From an uncultured Porphyromonadaceae bacterium (GTDB taxonomy: Bacteria > Bacteroidota > Bacteroidia > Bacteroidales > Barnesiellaceae), in contig UPYI01000015.1 of NCBI GenBank assembly GCA_900538555.1, positions 32,943-96,942 of the forward strand: a DNA stretch of 64,000 nt. Direction: 5' to 3'. Below the pieces are notes generated by a model. The model had not been told where the DNA came from and ran no database searches. It saw nothing but the letters and a program-made list of their open reading frames with translations. A program made the translations under genes and the position numbers. Positions 8,395 through 16,563 of this stretch are shown here, one piece after another; the stretch's first letter is position 1, and each line of letters begins with the position of its first letter.

Positions 8395-9814
8395 TGCTGC
8401 GTTGTTGTAAATGAAAATTGATATAGGTTTCTAAATCTTTAGAGTTGAAGGTGTAGTATCCTCCGCTTTTGTATTTTTTTAAAGATGCGATATAATCGAT
8501 AAACTGGGAAGAACGGAGAATGGATTCGATTATTTTGAAATCAACACCATCAGACAGGATATAAAGTCCGCTGTATATGCCGCAACCTTTGGGCACAGAG
8601 TTGATTTTAATGCTTTGGGTATCTTTTATCAATGTGTTGATCGACAACTTATCGAATGCGACATCTTTCAGTGCTTGTGTCCTGCCGAATAGATACCAGT
8701 CGGGTCGGGTGATCTCGTCGGCATCTTTGAGCAGATCTGTTTTATTTCGATTTAGATAATCGGCAACAGACTCGATGGAAAATATTTGTTCTTTCGACAG
8801 CGGTTTCCCTTGTATGGTATAAGGGAAAAATGCCTGATACCATTTCCCCGTAGAGGCTTTGATAACAGGTATTAGAAACTCCGAGAACGGAAATGTATCT
8901 CGGATAAAAATTTTATCAGCTAATGTGGCAAATCCGTTTTTAACTGTAACATATTTTTTTACCGGAGTGGTAAAGAGCGGCTTCAATGTTGCCAGTGTAT
9001 TGTGGTCAGCGAGGAAGAAATAGTTGTTGATGTCTATTTCTTGTATTGAAAGATTGTCTACAAACGATTTGTGCAAGGTCTTTTCGTCGAATGTATGGTA
9101 AGCGAAAGATTCAAATCGTTCTCCTTTTGTAAAAAGGGAGACAAGGGTATAAGTCGTAGCTTTGAATGCTTGAAAATGTCCGAGGTCGATTAACGATTTT
9201 AGATCGAGATTCTGTCGTATATGCTCTCTTAATTTCGATCCTGCCAAACTGTTCAACCACGAACTGGGAGTAATATAACATAATTTCCCTCCTTTTTTTA
9301 GCATGTTGAATCCTATTTCGAAGAAAACAAGATAAAGATCGGTCATTCCTTCCGATGCAAATGAAAAAGATTTGACAGTGGAATATGAATCGTTCAGATT
9401 ATGAACTCTGACGTATGGAGGGTTGCCGACGACGAAATCCATTTTCCCGGTAAACCGGGATGTCATGAGTGTATCTTCGTTTGAAATATCGAATTGGGAA
9501 ACATGGAATCCTAGTTCGTCGCATAAAGCATTTAAGTTGTCGATGCAGCAACGATATGCAACTGGGTCCAGTTCGATACCGTGGATAAATGTAGAAATAT
9601 CGTGTTGAATGCCTTCGAACGAATGGTGTATTTTGTAATATTCGGATGAATAACGTTTAATGATCTCAATTAGAAAAGCACCGTCTCCGCAACTGTTTTC
9701 TATACAATGTTTTTTTAGTATCGAAGGTCCGAAGTATCCGGCTTCATCAAGAATAATTTTGACGAGATAATCGGGGGTAAAAACTTGACCGCTATATTTG
9801 ATTGGTAGATGCAT
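8360..9814 (-). CDS. Type II N6-adenine DNA methyltransferase
   Basis: Methylates adenine in the recognition site of a Type II restriction-modification system. The 484-residue protein starts with FTPDYLVKIILDEAGY, has the SAM-binding motif I as ENSCGDGAFLIEI (residues 38-50), and the catalytic motif IV as VVGNPPYVRVHN near 133. Motif order I then IV marks the gamma class. The C-terminal 200 residues, including KSGGYYTFNSKDLETYINF, resemble the target-recognition region of Eco57I/TaqI-like enzymes. Its stop overlaps the start of the putative endonuclease gene, so the two are translated together. Base composition is more AT-rich than the neighbouring redox genes, consistent with acquisition. 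Confidence 0.9.
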   Translation of the reverse strand: MHLPIKYSGQVFTPDYLVKIILDEAGYFGPSILKKHCIENSCGDGAFLIEIIKRYSSEYYKIHHSFEGIQHDISTFIHGIELDPVAYRCCIDNLNALCDELGFHVSQFDISNEDTLMTSRFTGKMDFVVGNPPYVRVHNLNDSYSTVKSFSFASEGMTDLYLVFFEIGFNMLKKGGKLCYITPSSWLNSLAGSKLREHIRQNLDLKSLIDLGHFQAFKATTYTLVSLFTKGERFESFAYHTFDEKTLHKSFVDNLSIQEIDINNYFFLADHNTLATLKPLFTTPVKKYVTVKNGFATLADKIFIRDTFPFSEFLIPVIKASTGKWYQAFFPYTIQGKPLSKEQIFSIESVADYLNRNKTDLLKDADEITRPDWYLFGRTQALKDVAFDKLSINTLIKDTQSIKINSVPKGCGIYSGLYILSDGVDFKIIESILRSSQFIDYIASLKKYKSGGYYTFNSKDLETYINFHLQQRSNETTKIADHDQ

Positions 9815-9980
9815 TGTCTAATTTTTAATCGAAGATACATATCTTTTGAATGATAGTTAGTCTGTTGGCGATTTTTAAATTTCAATGGCTACAAGACTAA
9901 ATTTGAGTTGATAACCCTTTCTCTCGTTTTATCGTTGAGGGGACGTTGGGCATTTACTTAGACAAAGTTAGTGCTTTCTT

Positions 9981-10040
9981 TTAAAAAAAGAAAGGGCTGT
10001 CCGACTTTTGGAATGTATTTTGAAAGTCAGACAGCTCCTT
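9981..10040 (-). terminator. Rho-independent terminator of the flavodoxin operon
   Basis: Minus-strand hairpin with arms AGCTGTCTGACTTT and AAAGTCGGACAGCC around a 14-nt loop, followed by a T-rich run. It begins 24 nt after the stop codon of the flavodoxin gene at 10064. Confidence 0.8.
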
Positions 10041-10063
10041 TCCGGTTTATATTGGGTTTAGGT

Positions 10064-10756
10064 TCACTTTTTCATCCCGATTCTTTCCAACCATTTCAAT
10101 ATGCTGTCTTTGGAGTCGGGTACACGGTCACGGGTGATGGCATAGCCGTCGAGCACTGTGGCATTCTTTTCCAATTCACGTATGGTCTTGATCGCGCCAG
10201 AAAAACGGCTGCCGCCGTGTGTACAGAACGGTACGATGGTCTTGCCGCTGAAATCGTATTCGTCGAAGAACGAGTAGAGCGGCATCGGCATGTCGTACCA
10301 CCAGTTGGGAAATCCGATGAACACAACATCATATTCGTTCAGGTTTTCGATATGTGTCGTAAGTTTCGGACGGGCATTCGTATCGATTTCGATTTTTGCC
10401 GCATCGATCAGTTCCTTATGCGAACCGGGGTAGGTGTGTGCGGTTTTTATCTCGAAGATATCGCTGTTCGTCGCTTGGCTTATGACTGACGCGACATACT
10501 CTGTGTTTCCCGTTACTTTGCCGTTGGAGATCAACCGGCTGGCACCGGACGAAGCATCAACGCCGTCTGTTTCGGGGACAGAGAAGTAAACGACCAAAGA
10601 CTTTCCTTTATTCCCGTCGGCAACTGTTTTTATCGGTTGGGTCGGGCGGTTTTGCGGTTGTTGTGGTGCGGCTTCATTTTCTGTTGCCCGGCAATAGGCT
10701 GTTATTGCACATGCGGCTATCGCTAATGCGCTTATGGTTATGATTCCTGTTTTCAT
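10064..10756 (-). CDS. Exported flavodoxin-like protein
   Basis: A 230-residue protein with an N-terminal signal/anchor (MKTGIITISALAIAACAITAYC) and a flavodoxin_4-type domain from residue 52: KSLVVYFSVPETDGVDASSGAS for the FMN phosphate loop, DVVFIGFPNWWYDMP near 142 and VPFCTHGGSRFSG near 175, which pack on the isoalloxazine ring. These exported flavodoxins are common in Bacteroidales redox-stress clusters, but their electron partners are unknown. The putative lipobox (AIAAC) could make it a lipoprotein. It lies 12 nt after a second flavodoxin gene and is the last gene before a strong terminator. Confidence 0.85.
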   Translation of the reverse strand: MKTGIITISALAIAACAITAYCRATENEAAPQQPQNRPTQPIKTVADGNKGKSLVVYFSVPETDGVDASSGASRLISNGKVTGNTEYVASVISQATNSDIFEIKTAHTYPGSHKELIDAAKIEIDTNARPKLTTHIENLNEYDVVFIGFPNWWYDMPMPLYSFFDEYDFSGKTIVPFCTHGGSRFSGAIKTIRELEKNATVLDGYAITRDRVPDSKDSILKWLERIGMKK

Positions 10757-10768
10757 TCTTTTTGTTTT

Positions 10769-11467
10769 TTATTCGATGATTCCTATTTTGCGAAGCCATG
10801 CTTCTGTGCTGTTGGCATTACCCGGCATGTCGATACCGGCATCGTCGGCTCTGCCCGGTGTAGTAATATCGTCCGGATCGAGATCTTCGGGAAGTGCGTC
10901 GGGGATATGTTTCGATTCGGGAGTCAGTTTATAGATTTTCTGCATCGACTCGTTCAGGTAGGTCGTGGCTCCGTAGGTGAAGAACGGAACGATCACCTTA
11001 TCTTTCAAATCGAAAGCTTCGAGAAATGTACAGACTACCATAGCGGGTTGATGCCACCAGATGGGCGAACCGACGAAGATCGTATCGTATTTTGCAATAG
11101 TTACCGCGTCGGGCAGGTTTGCCACACCGGGACGCAAGTCGCTGTAAGCCTCATTCTGAATGCGGTCGCTGTCATTGTACGGATTCCGGGCATACGGATC
11201 GGCAGCCTCGATACGATATATATCCGCACCGGTAAGAGCTACGATACGTTCTGCCACGGCTTGCGTATGCCCTTCTGCCGAGAAGTAGGCTACCAGCATT
11301 TTAGTGGTAGAGGTGGGGCTGTCGGGGTCGTCCGGATTTTCTGCGTTCCCCGGTTCATCGGGTGTTGTCGGTTGTTCTGTTTCCGATAGAGGATTGTCTT
11401 CGGTAGAACATGCAGCCATGCTTGTCAGTGAAAAAAGCAGGAACGGAATAATGAATAACTTTTTCAT
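10769..11467 (-). CDS. Flavodoxin-like lipoprotein
   Basis: A 232-residue lipoprotein: signal peptide ending in SMAAC (lipid-modified Cys near residue 20), a Pro/Asp/Glu-rich linker (residues 24-52), then a flavodoxin fold with MLVAYFSAEGHTQAVAERI, DTIFVGSPIWWHQPA and VPFFTYGATTY. Compared with the downstream flavodoxin it keeps the shorter classical FMN loop. The acidic linker suggests display on the periplasmic or outer face. It sits between the decarboxylase/cupin gene and the other flavodoxin gene with gaps of 12 nt on both sides, so the proteins are probably made together. Confidence 0.87.
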   Translation of the reverse strand: MKKLFIIPFLLFSLTSMAACSTEDNPLSETEQPTTPDEPGNAENPDDPDSPTSTTKMLVAYFSAEGHTQAVAERIVALTGADIYRIEAADPYARNPYNDSDRIQNEAYSDLRPGVANLPDAVTIAKYDTIFVGSPIWWHQPAMVVCTFLEAFDLKDKVIVPFFTYGATTYLNESMQKIYKLTPESKHIPDALPEDLDPDDITTPGRADDAGIDMPGNANSTEAWLRKIGIIE

Positions 11468-11479
11468 AATTGATCTGTT

Positions 11480-12526
11480 TTAGTATTGGTTGTATTCTTT
11501 ATCTGTTACGGGGTCCAGCCATACGGCACCGCCTTTCGATTGTTGCGTACCGATAGCGATGTGTGTAAATTCGCTGTCGGGGGCGGCACCATGCCAATGT
11601 ATTACATTGGGAGCGATTTTGACTACATCGCCGGGGTGTAACACCTGCACGGGTTTTCCCTTTTCCTGATAGCGCCCTTCTCCCGAGGTACAGAGCAGGA
11701 TTTGTCCGCCCGGATGCGAATGCCAACTGTTGCGCACACCCGGTGCGAAAGTCACGTTGCCGACAGTGCAGTCCATCGAGTCTGTTGCCGAAACGAATCC
11801 GGCAAGCCATGCTTCGCCCGTGAAATTGGGCGTGTCGGGGAGTTTGTTTCCTTTCGGGAAGACATCTTTTACCGGATCGGACGTTGCAATGGACAATACC
11901 CGGTCGAGTTGTTCTTCCGTCATGCCGAGATTTCGGCAGATGCCCATGTGCGAACGTAACATCGGTTCGACACTTTCGCCCAAAGCGGCGATGACCGACA
12001 CGGTAGCCAACTCGCGTTCGGCGTAGGTAAGTACATCACGTTCGAATAGATCGGCAAAGAGATGCTCTTTTAGGAACTGTTCGATGACCGGTGCGAATTC
12101 GGCGTAGGCGGCTTTCGGCGCATCGGCAGGCACTCCGGAGATTTCTGCCAGTATGTCGCGCCCCCGTTCGTAGCGGCTGCGGTCGTCCTCGACGGGCGAG
12201 GCATCTTTACCGGCAATGTCTTCTATGCCTTGTGCCTTCCGTTCGTCCAGAACGGAGATAAAAGTTTGCAAGGCACGGAGGCTGCGCGGAAAGCCGCAAT
12301 AAGCGTAGGCATGTATAATCACTTCGCGGATTTCGTTTACGGTCAATCCGTCGTCCAGTCCTGCGGAGAGGGCGGGTTTCAGGGTTTCCAGATCGCCCCG
12401 CCCCGTGCAGGAGGCTATTTCCGCAATATGTTGTTGGCGTACTGACAGTCCGTTACCGGACGATGCAGCTATCGTCTGTATTGTTGTCATAAGACAAAAG
12501 CAAATGGTTACATATATTTTTCTCAT
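11480..12526 (-). CDS. Exported carboxymuconolactone decarboxylase/cupin fusion protein
   Basis: A 348-residue protein with a signal peptide (MRKIYVTICFCLMTTIQTIAASS). Residues 30-115 and 125-215 are two CMD/AhpD-like helical repeats (the first has VIIHAYAYCGFPRSLRALQ with a single Cys, the second YAERELATVSVIAALGESVEPMLRSH). Residues 240-335 form a cupin: NVTFAPGVRNSWHSHPGGQ, then GDVVKIAPNVIHWHGA, supplying His ligands for a metal. Such fusions accompany aldo/keto reductases and flavodoxins in many bacteria; the substrate is unknown. The second CMD repeat lacks a CXXC pair, so an AhpD-type peroxidase role is doubtful. It overlaps no neighbour and shares the operon. Confidence 0.87.
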   Translation of the reverse strand: MRKIYVTICFCLMTTIQTIAASSGNGLSVRQQHIAEIASCTGRGDLETLKPALSAGLDDGLTVNEIREVIIHAYAYCGFPRSLRALQTFISVLDERKAQGIEDIAGKDASPVEDDRSRYERGRDILAEISGVPADAPKAAYAEFAPVIEQFLKEHLFADLFERDVLTYAERELATVSVIAALGESVEPMLRSHMGICRNLGMTEEQLDRVLSIATSDPVKDVFPKGNKLPDTPNFTGEAWLAGFVSATDSMDCTVGNVTFAPGVRNSWHSHPGGQILLCTSGEGRYQEKGKPVQVLHPGDVVKIAPNVIHWHGAAPDSEFTHIAIGTQQSKGGAVWLDPVTDKEYNQY

Positions 12527-12537
12527 ATCTGGTCCTG

Positions 12538-13623
12538 TTATAATTTTTTACCGAAAAATTCAGCCAGTTTTTCCGTTGCCATGTCTACGTATTCCGGCAC
12601 ATAGTAGGTCTTGATGTGTGTGGCACCGGGGATCAGAAATAGTTCTTTGTCTTGTGTGCCGGTGGCATGGCTGTAACATTGCTCTGTCATGTAGAACGTA
12701 TCGGCGATACTTCCGGCAATCATTAGCAACGGTTGGTTGATGAGGTACATATCGGCAGAGGCATCGAATGCCATCAGATCGACAAGGCTGCTTTTTGTAT
12801 AACGGAATGTCGAATGGGGATGTGCGTGACTTTGTAGATAGTATTCGTATCCGTCGCGGTAAAGGTCGAATGGCAATGCCGCAGCTTGTTCGGGGGTTAC
12901 GCCGCTCATGTCGCCCACGTATTCCGGTTCGCCGCTTTCGGCTTCCCGCTGGCGGGCGGCACAGGCATCGGCCAGACGTTCCTGTACGCTGTTGATTTGA
13001 GAATCGAGAAATCCGTTGCGGCGTACCAGCCCGGTGTTGAACATACTGAGTGTTGCCACTGCCTTGAACCGTTTGTCGGTTTGTGCGGCTTTCAATGTGT
13101 ACCCCCCTCCGCCGCAGATACCGAGAATGCCGAGACGCGAAGCATCCACACCGGGATATTGCAGCAGAATGTCGGCAGCGCGACGAATATCCTCTATACG
13201 GTTGGCGGGTTTGTCTGTGTTGCGCGGTTCACCTTCGCTGGCACCTTGATAAGCGGCATCGAAAGCAAGGCAAATGTAGCCTTGTTCAGCCATGCGTTGG
13301 CTGTAAAGTCCTGCTACCTGCTCTTTCACGCCGCCATTGGGGTGTGCGACAACAAGGGCAGGATAACGTTTTACCGGGTCGTATCCTGCGGGGGTATAGA
13401 CATTGGCGGCAATTTTCAACCCATTCAGATTGTAGGTAATGGGATGGATATTTACTTTGCCTGCTGTATTTCGGGTGAGAGCATCGGCATAGACCAATCC
13501 CCACGGGTTGGAGTTGTGGCTTTGGATATTCTTTGTCTCCGTAAACGGTTTGCTCTGTGCGTATGTCGTTCCGTACAGGATGCCTGCAACTATGTACAAG
13601 GCGATAATACCTATCTTTTTCAT
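12538..13623 (-). CDS. Exported alpha/beta hydrolase, dienelactone-hydrolase-like
   Basis: A 361-residue secreted hydrolase with a signal peptide ending near TTYAQ. The fold is seen from YPALVVAHPNGGVKEQ (oxyanion strand, residue 88) through DAAYQGASEGEPR. The nucleophile elbow is LGICGGGGYT near residue 166, with Cys in place of the usual Ser, as in dienelactone hydrolases (GxCxGG). The acid is probably the Asp in AGSIADTFYM and the His is in PGATHIKTYY near the C-terminus. It resembles YcjY-type proteins. First gene of the minus-strand set 13623-10064; repeat family A lies just upstream. Confidence 0.85.
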   Translation of the reverse strand: MKKIGIIALYIVAGILYGTTYAQSKPFTETKNIQSHNSNPWGLVYADALTRNTAGKVNIHPITYNLNGLKIAANVYTPAGYDPVKRYPALVVAHPNGGVKEQVAGLYSQRMAEQGYICLAFDAAYQGASEGEPRNTDKPANRIEDIRRAADILLQYPGVDASRLGILGICGGGGYTLKAAQTDKRFKAVATLSMFNTGLVRRNGFLDSQINSVQERLADACAARQREAESGEPEYVGDMSGVTPEQAAALPFDLYRDGYEYYLQSHAHPHSTFRYTKSSLVDLMAFDASADMYLINQPLLMIAGSIADTFYMTEQCYSHATGTQDKELFLIPGATHIKTYYVPEYVDMATEKLAEFFGKKL

Positions 13624-13667
13624 CGTTTTATTTGTTTTTAGTTTTACATATATCTGGGTCTTCTTAT

Positions 13668-13791
13668 CCCGTCAGTCTGAACAAACTCGGCTCTGCTTTC
13701 GGCTACCGAAAACGTTCATTCACATGCACCTTTTCTTGCCTCGGCATAGCTCGAATAAATTCGGCTCTGCTCTCGGCTATCGAAAACGTTC
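13668..13791 (-). repeat. Dispersed repeat family A, two tandem copies
   Basis: On the minus strand two copies begin GAACGTTTTCGATAGCCGAG / GAACGTTTTCGGTAGCCGAA and continue into an element with GCAGAGCCGA, a short loop, GCTATGCCGAGGCAAGAAAAGG. The first copy supplies the last four codons and stop codon of the Fe-alcohol dehydrogenase gene. Related copies are at 15584, 51315 and, degenerate, near 23160. Confidence 0.8.
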
Positions 13792-14934
13792 TTTCAATAT
13801 CTCAAAAATTTCATCTCTCGACAGCTGCTTGCAACAACCCGGCATGATGAAGCAGGTATCGGCAGCGGCGCGGAGGAGACTTTCGTCGGTGATGCCCATT
13901 TCGTCCCATCGGGTAGGCAGTCCGATCTCTTCGATGAACGATTCGAGGGCGTCGATACCAAGCCGGGCAGTTTCGAGAAGGGAATCACCCGTTATTTCCC
14001 AGACATTTTTGGCCAGATTTGCCAGCTTTTCCGCTCCTTCGGGCAGCAGGTGGCGGTATAATGCAGGATGAATGACAGCCAGTCCTTGTCCGTGGTTACA
14101 ATCGGTATAGGCACCTACGGCATGTTCGATCATGTGGCACTGGAAATCGGTTTGTTTGCCGAGTTTCAGCATGCCGTTTTCAGCCATGGCGGAAGCCCAC
14201 ATCAGTTCGCCCCGGGCAAAATCATTATCGGGGTCGGCAATAAGAAGACGCAGATTCCGGATGACATTCCGCATTATCGCTTCGTTCATTTCATCCGAGA
14301 GATTTGTACTTTGCGGTTTGCCCATGTAAGTTTCCATGCAGTGGCTCAATGTGTCGAAAGCCCCGCTGATAACCTGTTTCATGGCGACGGTTTTGGTCAG
14401 ATCGCTGTCTAAGACTGCGAAAGTGTAGTAGGCGCCGAAGAGCGGTTGTTTCAATTTTTTCTCTTCGTGGGTAATTACCGCACCGTTATTTTGTTCGGCT
14501 CCGGTTCCCGATGCCGTGACAATGGCTCCCATCGGAACAAAGTCGGTCGGCAGACGATGATGGATATACCACATGTCCCAAACATCTTCATCGAGGCGCG
14601 ATTGAGCCGATACGATCTTGCAACAGTCTATGACCGATCCGCCGCCTACGGCGAGTATGAAGTCGATCTTGTTTTCGCGTACAAGCCGTGCTCCCTCCTG
14701 CACCTTTGCATAGGTGGGGTTGGGCATGATGCCGCCGAAGTCCGTCACCTGTTTGCCGCACTCCGTGAGCCACGATCGTATCGTGTCATATAGTCCGGTA
14801 CGTTTCAGCGAACCGCCTCCGTATGCCAGCAATATATGGTTGCCGGTATTCTTCAATTCTTCTTTTATCGCTTCTTCTGCGCATCCCTTACCGAAATATT
14901 GTTTGACGGGATACTGAAAAGTAAACCTGTTCAT
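13777..14934 (-). CDS. Iron-containing alcohol dehydrogenase (BdhA/YqhD-like)
   Basis: A 385-residue group III alcohol dehydrogenase of the NADPH-linked butanol/aldehyde reductase type. Recognisable parts are GKGCAEEAIKEEL, the nucleotide loop ILAVGGGSVIDCCK (residue 93), TASGTGAEQNNGAVITH near 160, and the iron ligands in VLDSDLT (Asp), AFDTLSHCMETY (His near 206), and HMIEHAVGAYTDCNHGQGLAV (two His near 265-280). It would reduce toxic aldehydes to alcohols. The C-terminal ERFR and the TAG stop come from dispersed repeat family A, so the 3' end of the gene has been remodelled. A gap of about 150 nt separates it from the hydrolase gene downstream. Confidence 0.93.
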   Translation of the reverse strand: MNRFTFQYPVKQYFGKGCAEEAIKEELKNTGNHILLAYGGGSLKRTGLYDTIRSWLTECGKQVTDFGGIMPNPTYAKVQEGARLVRENKIDFILAVGGGSVIDCCKIVSAQSRLDEDVWDMWYIHHRLPTDFVPMGAIVTASGTGAEQNNGAVITHEEKKLKQPLFGAYYTFAVLDSDLTKTVAMKQVISGAFDTLSHCMETYMGKPQSTNLSDEMNEAIMRNVIRNLRLLIADPDNDFARGELMWASAMAENGMLKLGKQTDFQCHMIEHAVGAYTDCNHGQGLAVIHPALYRHLLPEGAEKLANLAKNVWEITGDSLLETARLGIDALESFIEEIGLPTRWDEMGITDESLLRAAADTCFIMPGCCKQLSRDEIFEILKERFR

Positions 14935-15008
14935 TGTCGTAATTTTTTTAGTTCTGGATATAGGGTATAAATTTTTAAAAAAGGTTGTTATGCAAATTCT
15001 TTATCTTG

Positions 15009-15452
15009 TTATTGGTTGCAGAAACGTACGCAATAGTTTAACAGCAACTCGATATGAGATACAATAATGGGACGGCTATACCGGTCTATGGCGTGATGCA
15101 GCTCTTTGTCGATCTCTTGCATGCAGCCCATTATGGTTTTACATTCACGCTCTGTGAGGGTACTGTTGCATCGGCATCGGGTGGGGTAGCGGTTGATGTT
15201 ATGTTCCAACGGCGTATCGCAGAGCAAATCGGGGTGGAAGAATACTCCGGTACATCCGGGCTTTTGCATACATTTTTCAAAAGGTTCGCCGGGAACCGAT
15301 AAATATAGGTGTGCGTCGTCCAGCGTCAATGCATAAAAGCCGGTACGCTTATAAGTCTTGTCGGGGAGTGTTGTCTCCGGCAAATGTGCTACGCATACCA
15401 GCGGGTGAAGCGTTTCTTGTCCGACTAAGTGATTTATTTGGTCTATTGTCAT
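15009..15452 (-). CDS. AraC-family sensor domain without HTH (truncated paralogue)
   Basis: A 147-residue protein that aligns with the N-terminal sensor half of the AraC regulator encoded divergently at 15648: QETLHPLVCVAHL matches VETRHPLVNVVE, and FFHPDLLCDTPLEHNINRYP through IIVSHIELLLNYCVRFCNQ matches YFSPELLRGTSLAGRMREY through LIIASAVELFLNYCRRFYDRQF. About 50 residues of the cupin core are missing, and the stop falls right where the HTH linker would start; no HTH codons follow. It may be a decaying paralogue or a stand-alone ligand-binding/dimerisation module. Seven cysteines are notable for such a short protein. Confidence 0.7.
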   Translation of the reverse strand: MTIDQINHLVGQETLHPLVCVAHLPETTLPDKTYKRTGFYALTLDDAHLYLSVPGEPFEKCMQKPGCTGVFFHPDLLCDTPLEHNINRYPTRCRCNSTLTERECKTIMGCMQEIDKELHHAIDRYSRPIIVSHIELLLNYCVRFCNQ

Positions 15453-15546
15453 TGGGCTATATAATTCTTTTGATGTAAAATTACAGTTGTGCCATTACAT
15501 CCGAATTACCAGAATTACAGTATTGAATATAATTTTTACCGATACT

Positions 15547-15577
15547 TTTTCATGGTGCATTATTTTGATTAACTTTG
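15547..15577 (+). promoter_or_regulatory. Probable promoter of the AraC regulator
   Basis: TAACTTTG at 15570-15577 is an exact TAnnTTTG match and TTTT lies 19 nt upstream. Transcription would start near 15584, so the 5' leader would consist almost entirely of a partial copy of repeat family A. Confidence 0.55.
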
Positions 15578-15583
15578 TATTAG

Positions 15584-15634
15584 GAACTTGTCCGGATTAT
15601 TCTGAGGCGAGAAAAGGAGCATGATCATGAACGA
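15584..15634 (+). repeat. Dispersed repeat family A, partial copy
   Basis: GAACTTGTCCGGATTATTC and GAGGCGAGAAAAGGAGCATG match the second half of the units at 51315-51458 (ACTTGTTCGGGCTATGCC, GAGGCAAGAAAAGGTGCAT). It ends 13 nt before the AraC start codon. Confidence 0.6.
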
Positions 15635-15647
15635 ATAATTTAAAAAT

Positions 15648-16553
15648 ATGGACCGCATAGTAAACGTAAAAACTGTTGCCGATTTCGATCGTATATGGGG
15701 TGTCGAGACTCGTCATCCGTTAGTCAATGTCGTTGAATGTGATAAGATCGGTAAGCCGGTGGCACATTGCAGAAAGCATTTCGACTTGTATGTGATTTAT
15801 ATCAAGGATGTGATATGTGCAGATTATGTGACGTATGGACGGGGTGTGTACGACTTTCAGGAAAACACGCTTGTTTTTGTCGGCCCCGGTCAGATATTGG
15901 GGTATCCGGAAGATGGTTCGACTTTCCAGCCGAAAGGGTGGTGTCTTTATTTTAGCCCCGAACTGTTGCGCGGAACATCTTTGGCGGGAAGGATGAGGGA
16001 ATATTCGTTTTTCTCCTATGCCACCAACGAGGCGCTCCATATCTCCCAGCAGGAGCGGCAGACAATAATCGATTGTCTGAGAAAAATCGACGACGAGATA
16101 GCCGGCGGAAACGACCGCCACAGCAACCTTATAATAGCATCGGCAGTAGAATTGTTTCTGAATTATTGCCGGCGCTTCTACGACAGACAGTTCATTACGC
16201 GTAAGAAGATCAACAAAGATATTATTACGGCATTTGAAGAACTTGTGGACGACTATTATGTATCGGGCAAATCGCAGGAAATCGGAATACTTTCCGTAAA
16301 CTGGTGCGCGGAGCAATTGCATTTGTCACCGAACTATTTCGGCGATCTGATAAGAAAAGAAACCGGCAAGTCGCCCAAAGAATACATACAGACGAAAAGT
16401 ATCAATATAGCCAAAGAGATGCTGTGGCAGTCGAAAATGTCGATCAGCGAAATAGGTTATGCTCTCGGGTATCAGTATCCGCAATATTTTACACGCGCCT
16501 TTAAGACGGCGACCGGTCTGACACCCAATGAGTATCGCAATTCTGTAAATTGA
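15648..16553 (+). CDS. AraC-family transcriptional regulator
   Basis: A 301-residue regulator. Residues 1-180 are a cupin-like sensor (HPLVNVVECDKIG, FDLYVIYIKDV, ENTLVFVGPGQILGYPED), and residues 195-300 hold two HTH motifs (LSVNWCAEQLHLSPNYFGDLIRKETGKSPKEYI and MSISEIGYALGYQYPQYFTRAFKTATGLTPNEYR). Proteins of this kind typically activate adjacent alcohol-dehydrogenase, aldo/keto-reductase or flavodoxin genes. It is transcribed divergently from the truncated paralogue and convergently with a flavodoxin gene, so control of the surrounding redox cluster is a reasonable inference. Confidence 0.9.
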   Translation: MDRIVNVKTVADFDRIWGVETRHPLVNVVECDKIGKPVAHCRKHFDLYVIYIKDVICADYVTYGRGVYDFQENTLVFVGPGQILGYPEDGSTFQPKGWCLYFSPELLRGTSLAGRMREYSFFSYATNEALHISQQERQTIIDCLRKIDDEIAGGNDRHSNLIIASAVELFLNYCRRFYDRQFITRKKINKDIITAFEELVDDYYVSGKSQEIGILSVNWCAEQLHLSPNYFGDLIRKETGKSPKEYIQTKSINIAKEMLWQSKMSISEIGYALGYQYPQYFTRAFKTATGLTPNEYRNSVN

Positions 16554-16563
16554 ACCGTGATTT

